A DNA stretch of 8,078 nt from an uncultured Ideonella sp. (GTDB taxonomy: Bacteria; Pseudomonadota; Gammaproteobacteria; Burkholderiales; Burkholderiaceae), in NCBI GenBank assembly GCA_946479475.1, contig CAMLGG010000241.1:1-8078 (forward strand), in the 5' to 3' direction. Shown piece after piece: positions 1 through 5,763 of the stretch. The position numbers were made by a program, and so were the translations under genes. Numbering within the stretch: position 1 is the first letter of the stretch; every line of letters begins with the position of its first letter. A model generated the notes under the pieces. It did not search any database, was not told the origin of the DNA, and worked only from the letters and a program-made list of their open reading frames with translations.

Positions 1-426
1 GAGCTGGTCCATCTCCTCGTAGTCGCCCTGCTGCAGGTCGACGATCTCGCGCTCGGAGGAGCCGCTGATGAGGATCATCGGGAAGCAGTTGGTGGTCGCG
101 TTCGCCAGCGCGGTCAGGCCGTTCAGGAAGCCCGGGGCGGAGACCGTCAGGCAGATGCCCGGCTTCTGGGTGAGAAAGCCCGCGGCCGCGGCGGCGTTGC
201 CGGCATGCTGCTCGTGGCGGAAGGAGATCATCCGCATGCCCTCGGCCTGCGCGAGCCGGGTCAGGTCGGTGATGGGGATGCCGGGGAGACCGAAGATCGT
301 GTCGATGCCGTTGAGCTTCAACGCATCGAGCACCAGGTGGAAGCCGTCGGTCTGCGCACGGACCGGTTGTTCGGCAGCGGCGGCCTCCTTGCGGGCCGCT
401 GGTGGGTTGTCGAGGACGGTGGACAT
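1..426 (-). CDS. oxc: Oxalyl-CoA decarboxylase, N-terminal part (runs off left edge)
   Basis: This is a thiamine-diphosphate enzyme that converts oxalyl-CoA to formyl-CoA and CO2 in the cytoplasm, the key step of oxalate catabolism with formyl-CoA transferase. Only the first 142 residues are present. I see the TPP-family N-terminal domain with FRHEQHAG (residues 69-76, catalytic Glu72), [11 protein letters not shown] (93-103), [17 protein letters not shown] (111-127) and [11 protein letters not shown] (131-141). From memory these match the Oxalobacter formigenes enzyme closely, and the [10 protein letters not shown] stretch separates it from acetolactate synthases and glyoxylate carboligase. 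The start is the ATG at 426-424, preceded by a good GAAGGAGA ribosome-binding site. It has about 18 more N-terminal residues than the O. formigenes enzyme. It is divergent from the Crp/Fnr gene at 541, with a TTGAC palindrome between them. The frc gene expected nearby is not in this window. Confidence 0.95.
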   Translation of the reverse strand, partial: MSTVLDNPPAARKEAAAAEQPVRAQTDGFHLVLDALKLNGIDTIFGLPGIPITDLTRLAQAEGMRMISFRHEQHAGNAAAAAGFLTQKPGICLTVSAPGFLNGLTALANATTNCFPMILISGSSEREIVDLQQGDYEEMDQL

Positions 427-471
427 GAGTCTCCTTCAGGTATCCCGGGTGGGAATCAATGGCGTGCGGCG

Positions 472-477
472 ACTATC
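472..477 (-). promoter_or_regulatory. Candidate -10 box of oxc
   Basis: On the minus strand the hexamer is GATAGT, 4 of 6 matches to TATAAT, placed 23 nt downstream of the TTGAC palindrome. With a start of transcription near 465, the operator centre falls at about -42. No TTGACA-like -35 is seen 17 nt upstream, which fits an activator-dependent promoter. The hexamer was chosen partly by spacing, so this is inference. Confidence 0.4.
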
Positions 478-499
478 ATTCGTGGGCCTCGATTTCTCC

Positions 500-515
500 G
501 TTGACCGCGGTCAAC
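500..515. promoter_or_regulatory. Fnr-type operator palindrome between oxc and reg1
   Basis: GTTGACCGCGGTCAAC is a perfect 16-bp inverted repeat with core TTGAC-N4-GTCAA (501-514). It differs from the classical Fnr box (TTGAT-N4-ATCAA) by one symmetric base per half-site. It lies 81 bp before the oxc start and only 33 bp before the reg1 start (centre to ATG). Relatives of this box lie upstream of tctC and oxlT. The likely binder is one or both Crp/Fnr proteins of this window, whose recognition helices carry E-x-x-S/C-R. Its position suggests activation of oxc and repression of reg1. Confidence 0.8.
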
Positions 516-540
516 ATTCAAAAAATCAAGCGCCGTACCC

Positions 541-1149
541 ATGACGTTGCTCGCCAGCCATCCCGAGAAGAACGTGATCCGCCTGGAGCTCAAGCACAAC
601 GACGTGCTGAAGGACCTGGACGATGCCGAGCGCGAGGAGCTCGAGCCCTACATGTCGGTGTTCGACGGCGGCAAGGGCGACTTCCTGCTCTACCAGGGCG
701 TGCGCGAGATGGAGCAGTACTTCATCATCGACGGCATCCTCAAGCGCGTCGTGTCGAACCAGGAAGGCAAGGAGATGATCCTGCGCTTCGCCGACGAGAA
801 CGACATGGAGACGAGCTACGCCGCCTGGCGCCTGGGCACGCCCACGCCCTACGGCATCGTCTGCGTCACCAAGGCCCGCGTGATCCGCATGCCGCTGAAG
901 GAGTGGGCCGCCTTCCTCGATGCCCACCCGAAGGCCAAGGCCTCGTTCGAGTTCTACGTGATGCGGGTGATGAGCGAGATCATGGCCCACACCATCACGC
1001 TGCACCTGCTCGATGCGCCGGGGCGGGTGCACCGCTTCGTGCGCAAGCATCCCGATCTGGTCGACCGCATTCCGCAGAAGCAGCTGGCGTCGTACCTGAA
1101 CCTTTCCGCAGAGACGCTCAGCCGCCTGAGGCACAGCGGAAAGATCTAG
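541..1149 (+). CDS. Crp/Fnr-family transcriptional regulator (reg1)
   Basis: This is a 202-residue DNA-binding regulator. The N-terminal part is a cyclic-nucleotide-binding-like beta-barrel (about 15-125) with QYFIIDGILKRVV and GKEMILRFADEND (76-88). A long dimerisation helix follows (about 130-160), then a helix-turn-helix, PQKQLASYLNLSAETLSRL (178-196). Recognition-helix Glu191, Ser194 and Arg195 match the E-x-x-S-R of E. coli Fnr that reads TTGA. The CRP phosphate-binding motif (GELGLF..RSA) is replaced by METSYAAWR (89-97), so cAMP binding is unlikely. There is one cysteine (Cys108), so an Fnr 4Fe-4S cluster is excluded. The protein ends six residues after the recognition helix, without the usual wing, shorter than typical 220-250-residue members. 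No clear Shine-Dalgarno precedes ATG 541, but no better in-frame start exists. It is divergent from oxc and is a paralogue of the regulator at 7392. The ligand is unknown. Confidence 0.9.
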   Translation: MTLLASHPEKNVIRLELKHNDVLKDLDDAEREELEPYMSVFDGGKGDFLLYQGVREMEQYFIIDGILKRVVSNQEGKEMILRFADENDMETSYAAWRLGTPTPYGIVCVTKARVIRMPLKEWAAFLDAHPKAKASFEFYVMRVMSEIMAHTITLHLLDAPGRVHRFVRKHPDLVDRIPQKQLASYLNLSAETLSRLRHSGKI

Positions 1150-1173
1150 CCGCTGCAGCGGCCAGATCTTTCC
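1138..1173 (+). terminator. Strong hairpin over the reg1 stop codon, probable terminator
   Basis: GGAAAGATCT (1138-1147) pairs perfectly with AGATCTTTCC (1164-1173). Inside lies a further palindrome, CCGCTGCAGCGG (1150-1161), giving a two-tier stem. The TAG stop (1147-1149) sits at the end of the first arm. The T run is short and lies within the 3' arm, so it is only a moderate match to an intrinsic terminator. Confidence 0.6.
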
Positions 1174-1200
1174 GCGATGCGGCGAATGTTCGGCTTCCCC

Positions 1201-1221
1201 AGCCCCTTGCGCGAAGGGGCT
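1201..1221. repeat. Hairpin between convergent reg1 and tctA
   Basis: AGCCCCTT and AAGGGGCT form an 8-bp perfect stem with a 5-nt loop (GCGCG). There is no T run on either side. It may be part of a bidirectional terminator or a dispersed genomic palindrome. Confidence 0.5.
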
Positions 1222-1245
1222 CCGGCATGAAGGACCGAACCCACC

Positions 1246-1268
1246 AGCCTCCCTTCGAAAGGGAGGCT
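1246..1268. repeat. Second hairpin between convergent reg1 and tctA
   Basis: AGCCTCCCTT and AAGGGAGGCT form a 10-bp perfect stem with a 3-nt loop. Its arms resemble those of the hairpin at 1201-1221 (AGCC..CTT / AAGG..GGCT), so the two may be related copies of a short palindromic element. Confidence 0.55.
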
Positions 1269-1289
1269 CCAGCTTGGAAGACAAGGCAG

Positions 1290-1311
1290 GCAGGGCGGCC
1301 GGCCGCCCTGC
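1290..1311 (-). terminator. 22-bp perfect palindrome just after tctA, probable terminator
   Basis: GCAGGGCGGCC (1290-1300) is followed directly by its reverse complement (1301-1311). It begins 3 nt past the tctA stop codon (1317-1315) when read on the minus strand. It is very GC-rich and has no real T run after it, so it may act as a transcription pause, 3'-end protector or Rho-assisted terminator. Confidence 0.5.
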
Positions 1312-1314
1312 TTC

Positions 1315-2847
1315 CTAGTCCACCGGCTGCTCCTCCGCGAAGGCCGGCTTGGCCTTCGGGGTGCGCACCAGCGAGATCGCCTTCGAGATCAGCGGCCAGG
1401 CCAGCATCAGCAGCGCCAGGCTCGTGATGGTGCCCACCAGCGGGTTGGACCACATGATCCCGACCTCGCCTTGCGAGACCAGCATGGCCTGTCGGAAGGA
1501 GTCCTCGGCCTTGTCGCCCAGCACCAGCGCCAGCACCAGCGGCGCAAGCGGGTAGTCGAGCTTCTTGAAGACGTAGCCGATGACGCCGAAGCCGAGCATG
1601 AACCAGACGTCGAGCATCGCGTTGTGCACCGTGAAGGCGCCGATGGCGCAGATCACGATGATCACCGGGGCAACGATCGAGAACGGGATGCGCAGGATCG
1701 ACGCGAACAGCGGCACCGTCGAAAGCACGACGATCAGGCCCGCGAGGTTGCCCAGGTACATGCTGGCGATCAGGCCCCAGACGAAGTCCTTCTGCTCGGT
1801 GAACAGCAGCGGCCCGGGCTGCAGGCCCCAGATCAGCAGGCCGCCCAGCAGCACCGCCGCGGTGGGCGAGCCGGGGATGCCGAGCGCGAGCATGGGCAGC
1901 AGCGCGCTCGTGCCTGCCGCGTGCGCCGCCGTCTCCGGCGCGACCACGCCCTCGACCTCGCCGGTGCCGAACTTCTCGCCGTTCTTCGACATCTTCTTGG
2001 CCAGGCCGTAGCTCATGAAGGAGGCCGGGGTCGCGCCGCCCGGGGTGATGCCCATCCACATGCCCACGATGGAGCTGCGGATCGAGGTCATCCAGTAGCG
2101 CGGCAGCTGCTTCCAGGTCTCCCACACCACCTTCGGGTTGATCTTCGCGGACTTGCCCGAGAAGCTCAGGCCCTCCTCCATCGACAGCAGGATCTCGCCG
2201 ATGCCGAACAGGCCGATCACCGCGATCAGGAAGTCGAAGCCGCGCATCAGGTCGGGGATGCCGAAGGTCATGCGCAGCTGGCCGGTCACGGTGTCCATGC
2301 CGACGGTGGCCAGGGCGAAGCCGAGCGCCATCGACACGAGCACCTTGAATGGCGATCCCTTGCCCATTCCCACGAAGCTGCAGAAGGTCAGCAGGTAGAC
2401 GGAGAAGAACTCCGGCGCCCCGAACTTCAGCGCGAACTTCGCGACCAGCGGCGCGAGGAAGGTGATCATCAGCACCGCGACGAAGGCGCCGACGAAGGAC
2501 GAGGTGAAGGCCGCCGTGAGCGCCTCGCCCGCCTTGCCCTTCTGTGCCAATGGATAGCCGTCGAAGGTGGTGGCCACCGACCAGGGCTCGCCCGGTATGT
2601 TGAACAGCACCGAGGTGATCGCACCGCCGAACAGCGCGCCCCAATAGATGCACGACAGCATCACGATCGCCGAGGTGGGCGACATGGTGAAGGTCAGCGG
2701 CAGCAGGATGGCAACGCCGTTGGCGCCGCCGAGGCCCGGCAGCACGCCGATGAGAACGCCTAGGGTGATGCCGATGAACATCAGGCCGATGTTCATCGGC
2801 GTGAGCACCACGGCGAAGCCCTGGAACAGGGCGGAGATCTCTTCCAT
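1315..2847 (-). CDS. tctA: Tripartite tricarboxylate transporter, large membrane subunit TctA
   Basis: This 510-residue integral membrane permease is the large subunit of a TTT-family solute importer and works with TctB and the periplasmic TctC. Family signatures appear in both halves: GVLPGLGG (34-41), NIPGEPWSVATTFDGYPLA (83-101), and in the second half ITPGGATPAS, EGVVAPETAAHAAG, LALGIPGSPTAAVLLG and GLQPGP. About 11-12 hydrophobic segments are evident, and the length is normal for the family. The ATG at 2847 follows AGGAG at good spacing, 22 nt after the tctB stop. It is the last gene of a tctC-tctB-tctA operon and converges on reg1. The substrate cannot be read from the sequence. A carboxylate is expected for the family, and an oxalate-related acid is inferred from the neighbours and shared operator. 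Confidence 0.95.
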   Translation of the reverse strand: MEEISALFQGFAVVLTPMNIGLMFIGITLGVLIGVLPGLGGANGVAILLPLTFTMSPTSAIVMLSCIYWGALFGGAITSVLFNIPGEPWSVATTFDGYPLAQKGKAGEALTAAFTSSFVGAFVAVLMITFLAPLVAKFALKFGAPEFFSVYLLTFCSFVGMGKGSPFKVLVSMALGFALATVGMDTVTGQLRMTFGIPDLMRGFDFLIAVIGLFGIGEILLSMEEGLSFSGKSAKINPKVVWETWKQLPRYWMTSIRSSIVGMWMGITPGGATPASFMSYGLAKKMSKNGEKFGTGEVEGVVAPETAAHAAGTSALLPMLALGIPGSPTAAVLLGGLLIWGLQPGPLLFTEQKDFVWGLIASMYLGNLAGLIVVLSTVPLFASILRIPFSIVAPVIIVICAIGAFTVHNAMLDVWFMLGFGVIGYVFKKLDYPLAPLVLALVLGDKAEDSFRQAMLVSQGEVGIMWSNPLVGTITSLALLMLAWPLISKAISLVRTPKAKPAFAEEQPVD

Positions 2848-2869
2848 TTGAATCTGCTCCTGCCCGGTT

Positions 2870-3388
2870 TCAGTAGCCGAGGAAGGCCAGCGGATCGAGG
2901 GCGCCCTTGTAGAGCGGCACCTTGAACCAGACCTCGAACATCGCGAAGAACAGCGCGTTGACGGCCAGGCCGACGACCGCGCTCTTCAGCCACGAGTACT
3001 TGCCCAGCCACACCATGAACAACGCGATGAAGATCGCGGAGGCGATGTACTGGCCGAGCACCATGATCACGCCGACGTACAGCACCGAAGGGCCCAGCAC
3101 CGAAAGCACGCGCTTGAGCTGCTCGCTGTCGACGAAGGTGCCTCCGTTGGAGGACTTCGAGAACAGCGACTGGTACAGGATGCCGACGCCGCCGATGGCG
3201 AGGATGGCGCCGATGTAGAAGGGGAAGTAGCCGGGGCCGGGGCCATCGCTGGTCCAGCCGGCGCCCAGGCGCCGGGCCTCGACCACGACGACCAGGCCGA
3301 CCATCGTCAGCAGCGCGGCCACCAGCGCATCGACCCGGTTGTTGCGCGCCATCGGGCGGGCTTCGACCGAAGGCTGTTCATGAGCCAT
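2870..3388 (-). CDS. tctB: Tripartite tricarboxylate transporter, small membrane subunit TctB
   Basis: This 172-residue inner-membrane protein has about four transmembrane helices, typical of TctB. The segment after the first helix contains GPGPGYFPFYIG, the usual TctB signature between helices 1 and 2. Helices follow at AILAIGGVGILYQSL, SVLYVGVIMVLGQYIASA and a C-terminal pair ending in FEVWFKVPLYKG. The start ATG at 3388 has GGAG 6-7 nt upstream. A second in-frame Met lies 12 codons on (MARNNR) but lacks comparable support. It lies 39 nt after tctC and 22 nt before tctA in one operon. Confidence 0.93.
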   Translation of the reverse strand: MAHEQPSVEARPMARNNRVDALVAALLTMVGLVVVVEARRLGAGWTSDGPGPGYFPFYIGAILAIGGVGILYQSLFSKSSNGGTFVDSEQLKRVLSVLGPSVLYVGVIMVLGQYIASAIFIALFMVWLGKYSWLKSAVVGLAVNALFFAMFEVWFKVPLYKGALDPLAFLGY

Positions 3389-3427
3389 GGATCGCTCCAG
3401 TGAAGGAATAAGGGGCCGGCGGCGCGC

Positions 3428-4459
3428 TTACTGCTGCGCGACGATGAAACCGGCCTCGGTCATCAGGGCCTTGTGCGCCGATTCGGCCGTGGCGAGCCAC
3501 TTCTGGAAGTCGGCGCCCGACATCGCGGTCGTGTTGAAGGCGCCCTTCTCCATGTACTCCTTCCAGTCCGGCGTCTCGCGAACCTTGTTCATCAGGTTCA
3601 CGTAGTAGGCCTGCTGGTCCGGCGTGACGCCGGGGGCCATGAAGATGCCGCGCAGCATCACGTAGTCGGTGGGGACGCCGGCCTCCTTGCAGGTCGGGAT
3701 GTCCGCCCAGGACTGGGTCTCGGTGACCTTGGTCTTGTAGGGCATGCGCTCGTGGTCGAAGACGCACAGCGGCCGCAGCGAGCCGGCGCGCCATTGCGCC
3801 ACCGCTTCGATCGGGTTGTTCACCGTCGAGTTGATGTGGTCGCCGACGAGCTGCACGGCCACTTCGCCACCGCCCTTGAAAGGCACGTAGATGAACTTCG
3901 TGCCGGTCGCCTTCTCGAGGCCGACGGTGATGATCTGGTCCTCCTGCTTGGAGCCCGTGCCGCCCATCTTGAACTTGCTCGGGCCGGCAGCCTTGACGGC
4001 GGCGATGTACTCCGAAGCGGTCTTGTACGGCGACGCGGCGTTGACCCACAGCACGAACTGGTCGAGCGCCATCATCGAGACGGGCGTCATGTCCTTCCAG
4101 TTGAAGGGCACGCCGGTGGCCATGGGCGTGGTGAACAGGTTGGACAGGGTGATGATGATCTTGTGCGGGTCGCCCTTGGCGCCCTTGATGTCGAGGAAGC
4201 CCTCTGCGCCAGCACCGCCGGACTTGTTCACGACGATCATCGACTGGTTCATCAGCTTGTGCTTGACGATGATCCCCTGGATCAGGCGCGCCATCTGGTC
4301 GGCGCCGCCACCGGTGCCCGCGGGCACCACGAATTCAACCGGCTTGGCGGGCTCCCAGGCCCATGCGGGCGCGGCCAGCGCCATCGCGCCGGCGGCCATT
4401 GCAGTGATTCGCGCGACGAAGCGCGCCGGGATCGAGAGGCGGGATGCTGCTGCGTTCAT
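3428..4459 (-). CDS. tctC: TTT periplasmic solute-binding protein TctC (Bug family)
   Basis: This 343-residue secreted binding protein captures the substrate for TctAB. It has a signal peptide with a basic N-region, a hydrophobic core (about 17-30) and probable cleavage after APAWA (residue 34). The mature part begins with the Bug-family strand EFVVPAGTGGGADQMARLI (about 42-60). Also visible are VVNKSGGAGAEGF, a GGTGSKQEDQ loop, VPFKGGGE and a late FMAPGVTPDQQ segment, all usual for PF03401 proteins. The frame stays open upstream to 4621, but ATG 4459 is chosen because it has an AGGAGA ribosome-binding site and gives a proper signal peptide. It is the first gene of the operon, with a TTGAC palindrome about 89 bp upstream. 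The ligand is not identifiable. In this context a small dicarboxylate such as oxalate is a guess. Confidence 0.94.
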   Translation of the reverse strand: MNAAASRLSIPARFVARITAMAAGAMALAAPAWAWEPAKPVEFVVPAGTGGGADQMARLIQGIIVKHKLMNQSMIVVNKSGGAGAEGFLDIKGAKGDPHKIIITLSNLFTTPMATGVPFNWKDMTPVSMMALDQFVLWVNAASPYKTASEYIAAVKAAGPSKFKMGGTGSKQEDQIITVGLEKATGTKFIYVPFKGGGEVAVQLVGDHINSTVNNPIEAVAQWRAGSLRPLCVFDHERMPYKTKVTETQSWADIPTCKEAGVPTDYVMLRGIFMAPGVTPDQQAYYVNLMNKVRETPDWKEYMEKGAFNTTAMSGADFQKWLATAESAHKALMTEAGFIVAQQ

Positions 4460-4512
4460 GCCATGTCTCCTGTGGACGCTCCCGAAGGGGAGTCGTATGC
4501 GTGTGTGAAGAC

Positions 4513-4518
4513 ATGGTC
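4513..4518 (-). promoter_or_regulatory. Candidate -10 box of tctCBA
   Basis: GACCAT on the minus strand lies 23 nt downstream of the TTGAC palindrome, the same spacing as for oxc and oxlT. It matches TATAAT at only 3 of 6 positions and was picked by spacing, so it is weak on its own. Confidence 0.3.
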
Positions 4519-4541
4519 GAACCGCGGTCGGCAAAGCGCCG

Positions 4542-4555
4542 TTGACCGCAGTCAA
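4542..4555. promoter_or_regulatory. Fnr-type operator palindrome upstream of tctC
   Basis: TTGACCGCAGTCAA has perfect TTGAC/GTCAA arms and a 4-bp centre. It shares the arms with the sites at 501 and 7240. Two nucleotides further (4558-4566) is TTCCGGGAA, which recurs at the same distance from the oxlT site. The operator lies on the upstream side of tctC at a distance suited to activation. Confidence 0.75.
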
Positions 4556-4595
4556 GATTCCGGGAAGGCCGCGTGCGCGTTTACGCCGACGCCGC

Positions 4596-4613
4596 AAGTG
4601 ACGAAGGTCACTT
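4596..4613. promoter_or_regulatory. Second palindrome (GTGAC type) upstream of tctC
   Basis: AAGTGACGAAGGTCACTT is an 18-bp inverted repeat with core GTGAC-N4-GTCAC. The 14-bp core (4598-4611) is the exact reverse complement of the core at 7295-7308 beside oxlT. It also fits the Crp-type pattern GTGA-N6-TCAC. The centre is 56 bp from the TTGAC-box centre. The binding protein is unknown: a global Crp-like protein or one of the two local regulators. Confidence 0.65.
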
Positions 4614-4625
4614 CCCTTCAACGAA

Positions 4626-4645
4626 GGCTCGTCTCCCGACGAGCC
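4626..4645 (-). terminator. Hairpin after the small ORF, probable terminator
   Basis: GGCTCGTC (4626-4633) and GACGAGCC (4638-4645) form an 8-bp stem. On the minus strand the loop is GGGA, a GNRA tetraloop, and the stem is followed by TTCGTT. It starts 14 nt past the stop of the small minus-strand gene and precedes the tctC control region, so it would insulate the tct operon from read-through. Confidence 0.5.
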
Positions 4646-4659
4646 GTGTGGCGACGAGC

Positions 4660-4917
4660 CTACAGGCCGATGCGCGCAGCCTGATAGCGCAGGACCGCGG
4701 CGCGAGCGGGCTGCGTGGGCTCGAGACGATCCGCCTCGACCTGCATCGCGCGCATGGTCTTCACTTCATCGATGATCTGGTGGGGGTTCGCCAAGGCCGC
4801 CAGCAGCGTGCGGGTTTCGAGCAAGAGGGTTCGGGCCGCGCGGCGAACGCGCGGCGATCTGCTCAGGTGATAGAGGGCAAGGGCGAAATGCACTTCAGGC
4901 TCCCGGTCCGATGACAA
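4660..4917 (-). CDS. Small protein of unknown function
   Basis: This 85-codon frame opens with TTG at 4917. A GTG eight codons in (4893) would give a 77-residue protein beginning with HFALALYHLSRSP. I do not recognise a family. The protein looks soluble and mostly helical, with an Arg-rich helix (SRSPRVRRAARTLLLETRTL), a likely turn at ANPHQ, and an acidic amphipathic helix (IIDEVKTMRAMQVEADRLE). There is no signal peptide or membrane span and no cysteine. Neither start has a strong ribosome-binding site. Support for it being a gene comes from the hairpin just after the stop and a composition typical of a real small helical protein. Its frame lies between terC and the tctC control region. It could still be a chance frame. 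Confidence 0.5.
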   Translation of the reverse strand: MSSDREPEVHFALALYHLSRSPRVRRAARTLLLETRTLLAALANPHQIIDEVKTMRAMQVEADRLEPTQPARAAVLRYQAARIGL

Positions 4918-4950
4918 CTGGGAGCCATTTTCTCAGGGTTTACCTGTATG

Positions 4951-4964
4951 CCGCCTGACGGCGG
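4951..4964 (-). terminator. Weak hairpin downstream of terC
   Basis: CCGCC and GGCGG form a 5-bp GC stem with a 4-nt loop, 10 nt beyond the terC stop on the minus strand. It has no T run, so it is only a possible transcription end. Confidence 0.3.
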
Positions 4965-4974
4965 ACAAGAAACC

Positions 4975-5706
4975 TCAGGGAGGAGTTGGCAAGGAATCGG
5001 GCTTGTCGGCCGCCTCGCCCGCGCTCCCGCGCGACGCCAGCAGGCGCGTCAGCAAGGTGCCGACGATCACCACCCCCGCGGCGCCGGCGATCGGTGCCGC
5101 GTAGTGCAGCACCGGCCATTGCGCGTCGATCCAGCCCTTGACCGCCGGGTCGCTGATGGCCATCTCCCCGGAGACCCAGCCGAGCAGCGCCGCGCCCAGC
5201 GTGACGATGACCGGCCAGCGCGTCATCAGCTTCAGCAGCAGGGTGCTCGCGAAGACGACCAGCGGGATCGAGATGGCCAGGCCGATGACGAGCAGCAGGG
5301 TGCTGCCCTTGGCGGCGGCAGCCACCGCGATCACGTTGTCCAGGCTCATCACCAGGTCGGCCAGCAGGATGGTCTTGATGGCTGCCGCCATGCCGCTCGC
5401 AGTGGCGTGGCCGTCCTTGCCCTCCTCGCCTTCGGGCATCAGCAACTGCAGCGCGATCCAGAGCAACAGCGCCGACCCCACCAGCTTCAGGTACGGCAGG
5501 CGCAGCAGCTCGACCGCCAGCAGCGTCAACCCGATGCGCATGACCACCGCCGCGCCGCTGCCCCACGCAACCGCGCGCTTCTGCTGCTCGGGCGGCAGGC
5601 TGCGCGCGGACAGGGCGATCACCACCGCGTTGTCTCCCGACAGGACGATGTTGACGCCGATGATCTGCAGCAGGGCGATCCAGAACTCGGGGGTGGCGAG
5701 GGACAT
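4975..5706 (-). CDS. TerC-family integral membrane protein (YjbE-like), putative metal exporter
   Basis: This 243-residue protein has about seven hydrophobic segments. The two TerC half-motifs are clear: LSGDNAVVIALSAR (22-35) and DLVMSLDNVIAVA (117-129), each with the paired acidic and Asn residues thought to handle the metal. The loop GEEGKDGH lies between the halves and a polar tail (RGSAGEAADKPDSLPTPP) ends the protein. TerC relatives include Mn2+ exporters and the alkali-induced Alx, and tellurite resistance is a historical name. The ATG at 5706 has GGGAGA upstream. It lies 82 nt after oxlT on the same strand, separated by a strong hairpin, so it is either co-transcribed with attenuation or separately expressed. 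A link to oxalate use (alkalinisation, metal balance) is inferred from position only. Confidence 0.88.
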   Translation of the reverse strand: MSLATPEFWIALLQIIGVNIVLSGDNAVVIALSARSLPPEQQKRAVAWGSGAAVVMRIGLTLLAVELLRLPYLKLVGSALLLWIALQLLMPEGEEGKDGHATASGMAAAIKTILLADLVMSLDNVIAVAAAAKGSTLLLVIGLAISIPLVVFASTLLLKLMTRWPVIVTLGAALLGWVSGEMAISDPAVKGWIDAQWPVLHYAAPIAGAAGVVIVGTLLTRLLASRGSAGEAADKPDSLPTPP

Positions 5707-5734
5707 GGGGCGGTCTCCCGGCGGGGCGGCAAAG

Positions 5735-5763
5735 CGGCCCGGTCCCTCGCGGGAGCCGGGCCG
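5735..5763 (-). terminator. GNRA-capped hairpin between oxlT and terC
   Basis: CGGCCCGG (5735-5742) pairs with CCGGGCCG (5756-5763). After a one-base bulge, TCCC/GGGA extends the stem. On the minus-strand RNA the loop is GCGA, a GNRA tetraloop, and the stem is followed by CTTTG. It starts 25 nt after the oxlT stop and ends 28 nt before the terC start. It may be a partial terminator, an mRNA stabiliser or a leader element for terC. I could not fit a yybP-ykoY manganese riboswitch to this short gap. Confidence 0.55.

Noticed and set aside
501..529. Reading TTGACC of the palindrome as a -35 box for reg1
   Set aside because: At 17-nt spacing the only -10 is AATCAA (3 of 6). The same test at the other two palindromes gives nothing, and the symmetry of the element points to a protein site.
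459..1427. A 322-codon plus-strand frame overlapping reg1
   Set aside because: It is a +1 shadow of reg1 with Ala/Arg-rich composition and no family resemblance, and it continues through the hairpin region.
1471..2763. Long plus-strand open frame of about 430 codons opposite tctA, and similar long frames opposite tctC and oxlT
   Set aside because: The products are His/Asp/Arg/Gln-rich low-complexity strings typical of the antisense of GC-rich genes. The minus-strand frames match known families throughout.
4518..4532. Degenerate extra operator around the ACCGCGGT core at 4521-4528, upstream of tctC
   Set aside because: The core matches the centre of the oxc site, but the outer TTG/CAA bases are lost, so it does not meet the TTGAC-N4-GTCAA pattern.
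3428..4621. Upstream start for tctC at 4621, giving 397 residues
   Set aside because: The extra 54 residues are Arg-rich, would bury the signal peptide and would run through the operator. ATG 4459 has an AGGAGA site and a normal signal sequence.
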